A model generated the notes under the pieces. It searched no databases, was not told the origin of the DNA, and saw only the letters and a program-made list of their open reading frames with translations. DNA of 64,000 bases from Triops longicaudatus (Eukaryota; Arthropoda; Branchiopoda; Notostraca; Triopsidae). This document shows, one piece after another, positions 63,801 to 64,000 of the stretch. The stretch's first letter is position 1, and every line of letters begins with the position of its first letter. Where the stretch lies: positions 186,001 through 250,000 of the forward strand of contig JAGQDJ010000608.1 of assembly GCA_022885665.1 (NCBI GenBank). Direction: 5' to 3'. The position numbers and the translations under genes are program-made.

Positions 63801-64000
63801 CACACAGCCATGTGGTAGCTTTGTTATCAGAAGGAATGCCTTTTTGTAGTTACACAGGTTGCTGTTTTTAAGCATAAAAGCTGTGATATTGACGTCAACC
63901 TAGTAAATTGGACACCTTTTGGCGGTTTTCCTTAGCAGCACCGGTCCAACTTTTTTGTACCCAGTGTACTAAGCTCGATACAGTTGCTTTGTTTAGAACA
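57842..64000. other. gene-free stretch to the end of the window
   Basis: About 6 kb without a recognisable gene. The longest frames (58073-58480 minus, 59632-59901 minus, 61848-62141 plus, 62412-62702 minus) carry no known motif and are not joined by convincing splice sites. A 14-base G-run lies at 63271-63284. Exons of a fast-evolving family could be missed here. Confidence 0.4.
63271..63284 (+). repeat. G14 homopolymer
   Basis: Fourteen G in a row (GTGA then G14 then CAGTG). Length is likely to be unreliable in sequencing. Confidence 0.75.

Overview
This is a eukaryotic nuclear window, most likely from an arthropod. The protein-coding genes are split by introns with GT/AG borders, many of them only 49-75 bases long. 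Degenerate TTAGG-type repeats occur, and the recognisable proteins are metazoan. A mite or another chelicerate is plausible, but the sequence alone does not settle the species. There are no bacterial operons, CRISPR arrays or intact transposase genes.

Layout: (1) Bases 1-62 may be the last codons of a plus-strand gene that starts outside the window, with a possible poly(A) signal at 694. (2) About 0.7-43.5 kb holds no gene I can support. The first ~25 kb is richer in G/C runs and pyrimidine tracts. From ~25 kb it becomes AT-rich and carries short degenerate transposon-like elements, hairpins and homopolymer runs. (3) Three recognisable genes, all on the minus strand, fill 43.6-57.6 kb. SMIM14 (43618-44049) is a small one-pass membrane protein. 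An SRRM2/SRRM3/SRRM4-type splicing factor (Srrm234, 46389-54399) has the cwf21 domain at its N-terminus and the eMIC microexon-splicing domain at its C-terminus. A cathepsin L-like papain-family protease (56167-57552) has seven coding exons. (4) 57.6-64 kb shows nothing I can identify.

The most interesting locus is Srrm234. The eMIC domain is split across the last intron. Reading through that intron gives an immediate stop inside the domain. The intron also contains a candidate 34-nt (or 21-nt) microexon with good splice sites, which would introduce a stop if included. This gives two sequence-level ways to switch the domain off in a gene whose family controls neuronal microexons. A 152-codon ORF with its own poly(A) signal lies on the same strand inside intron 2 and may be a nested gene. 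Two copies of one inverted-repeat element, one of them in an intron of this gene, look like a MITE family.

Exon models were built by hand from reading frame, splice-site consensus and family similarity. The phases are consistent in all three genes, giving 894, 347 and 103 residues.
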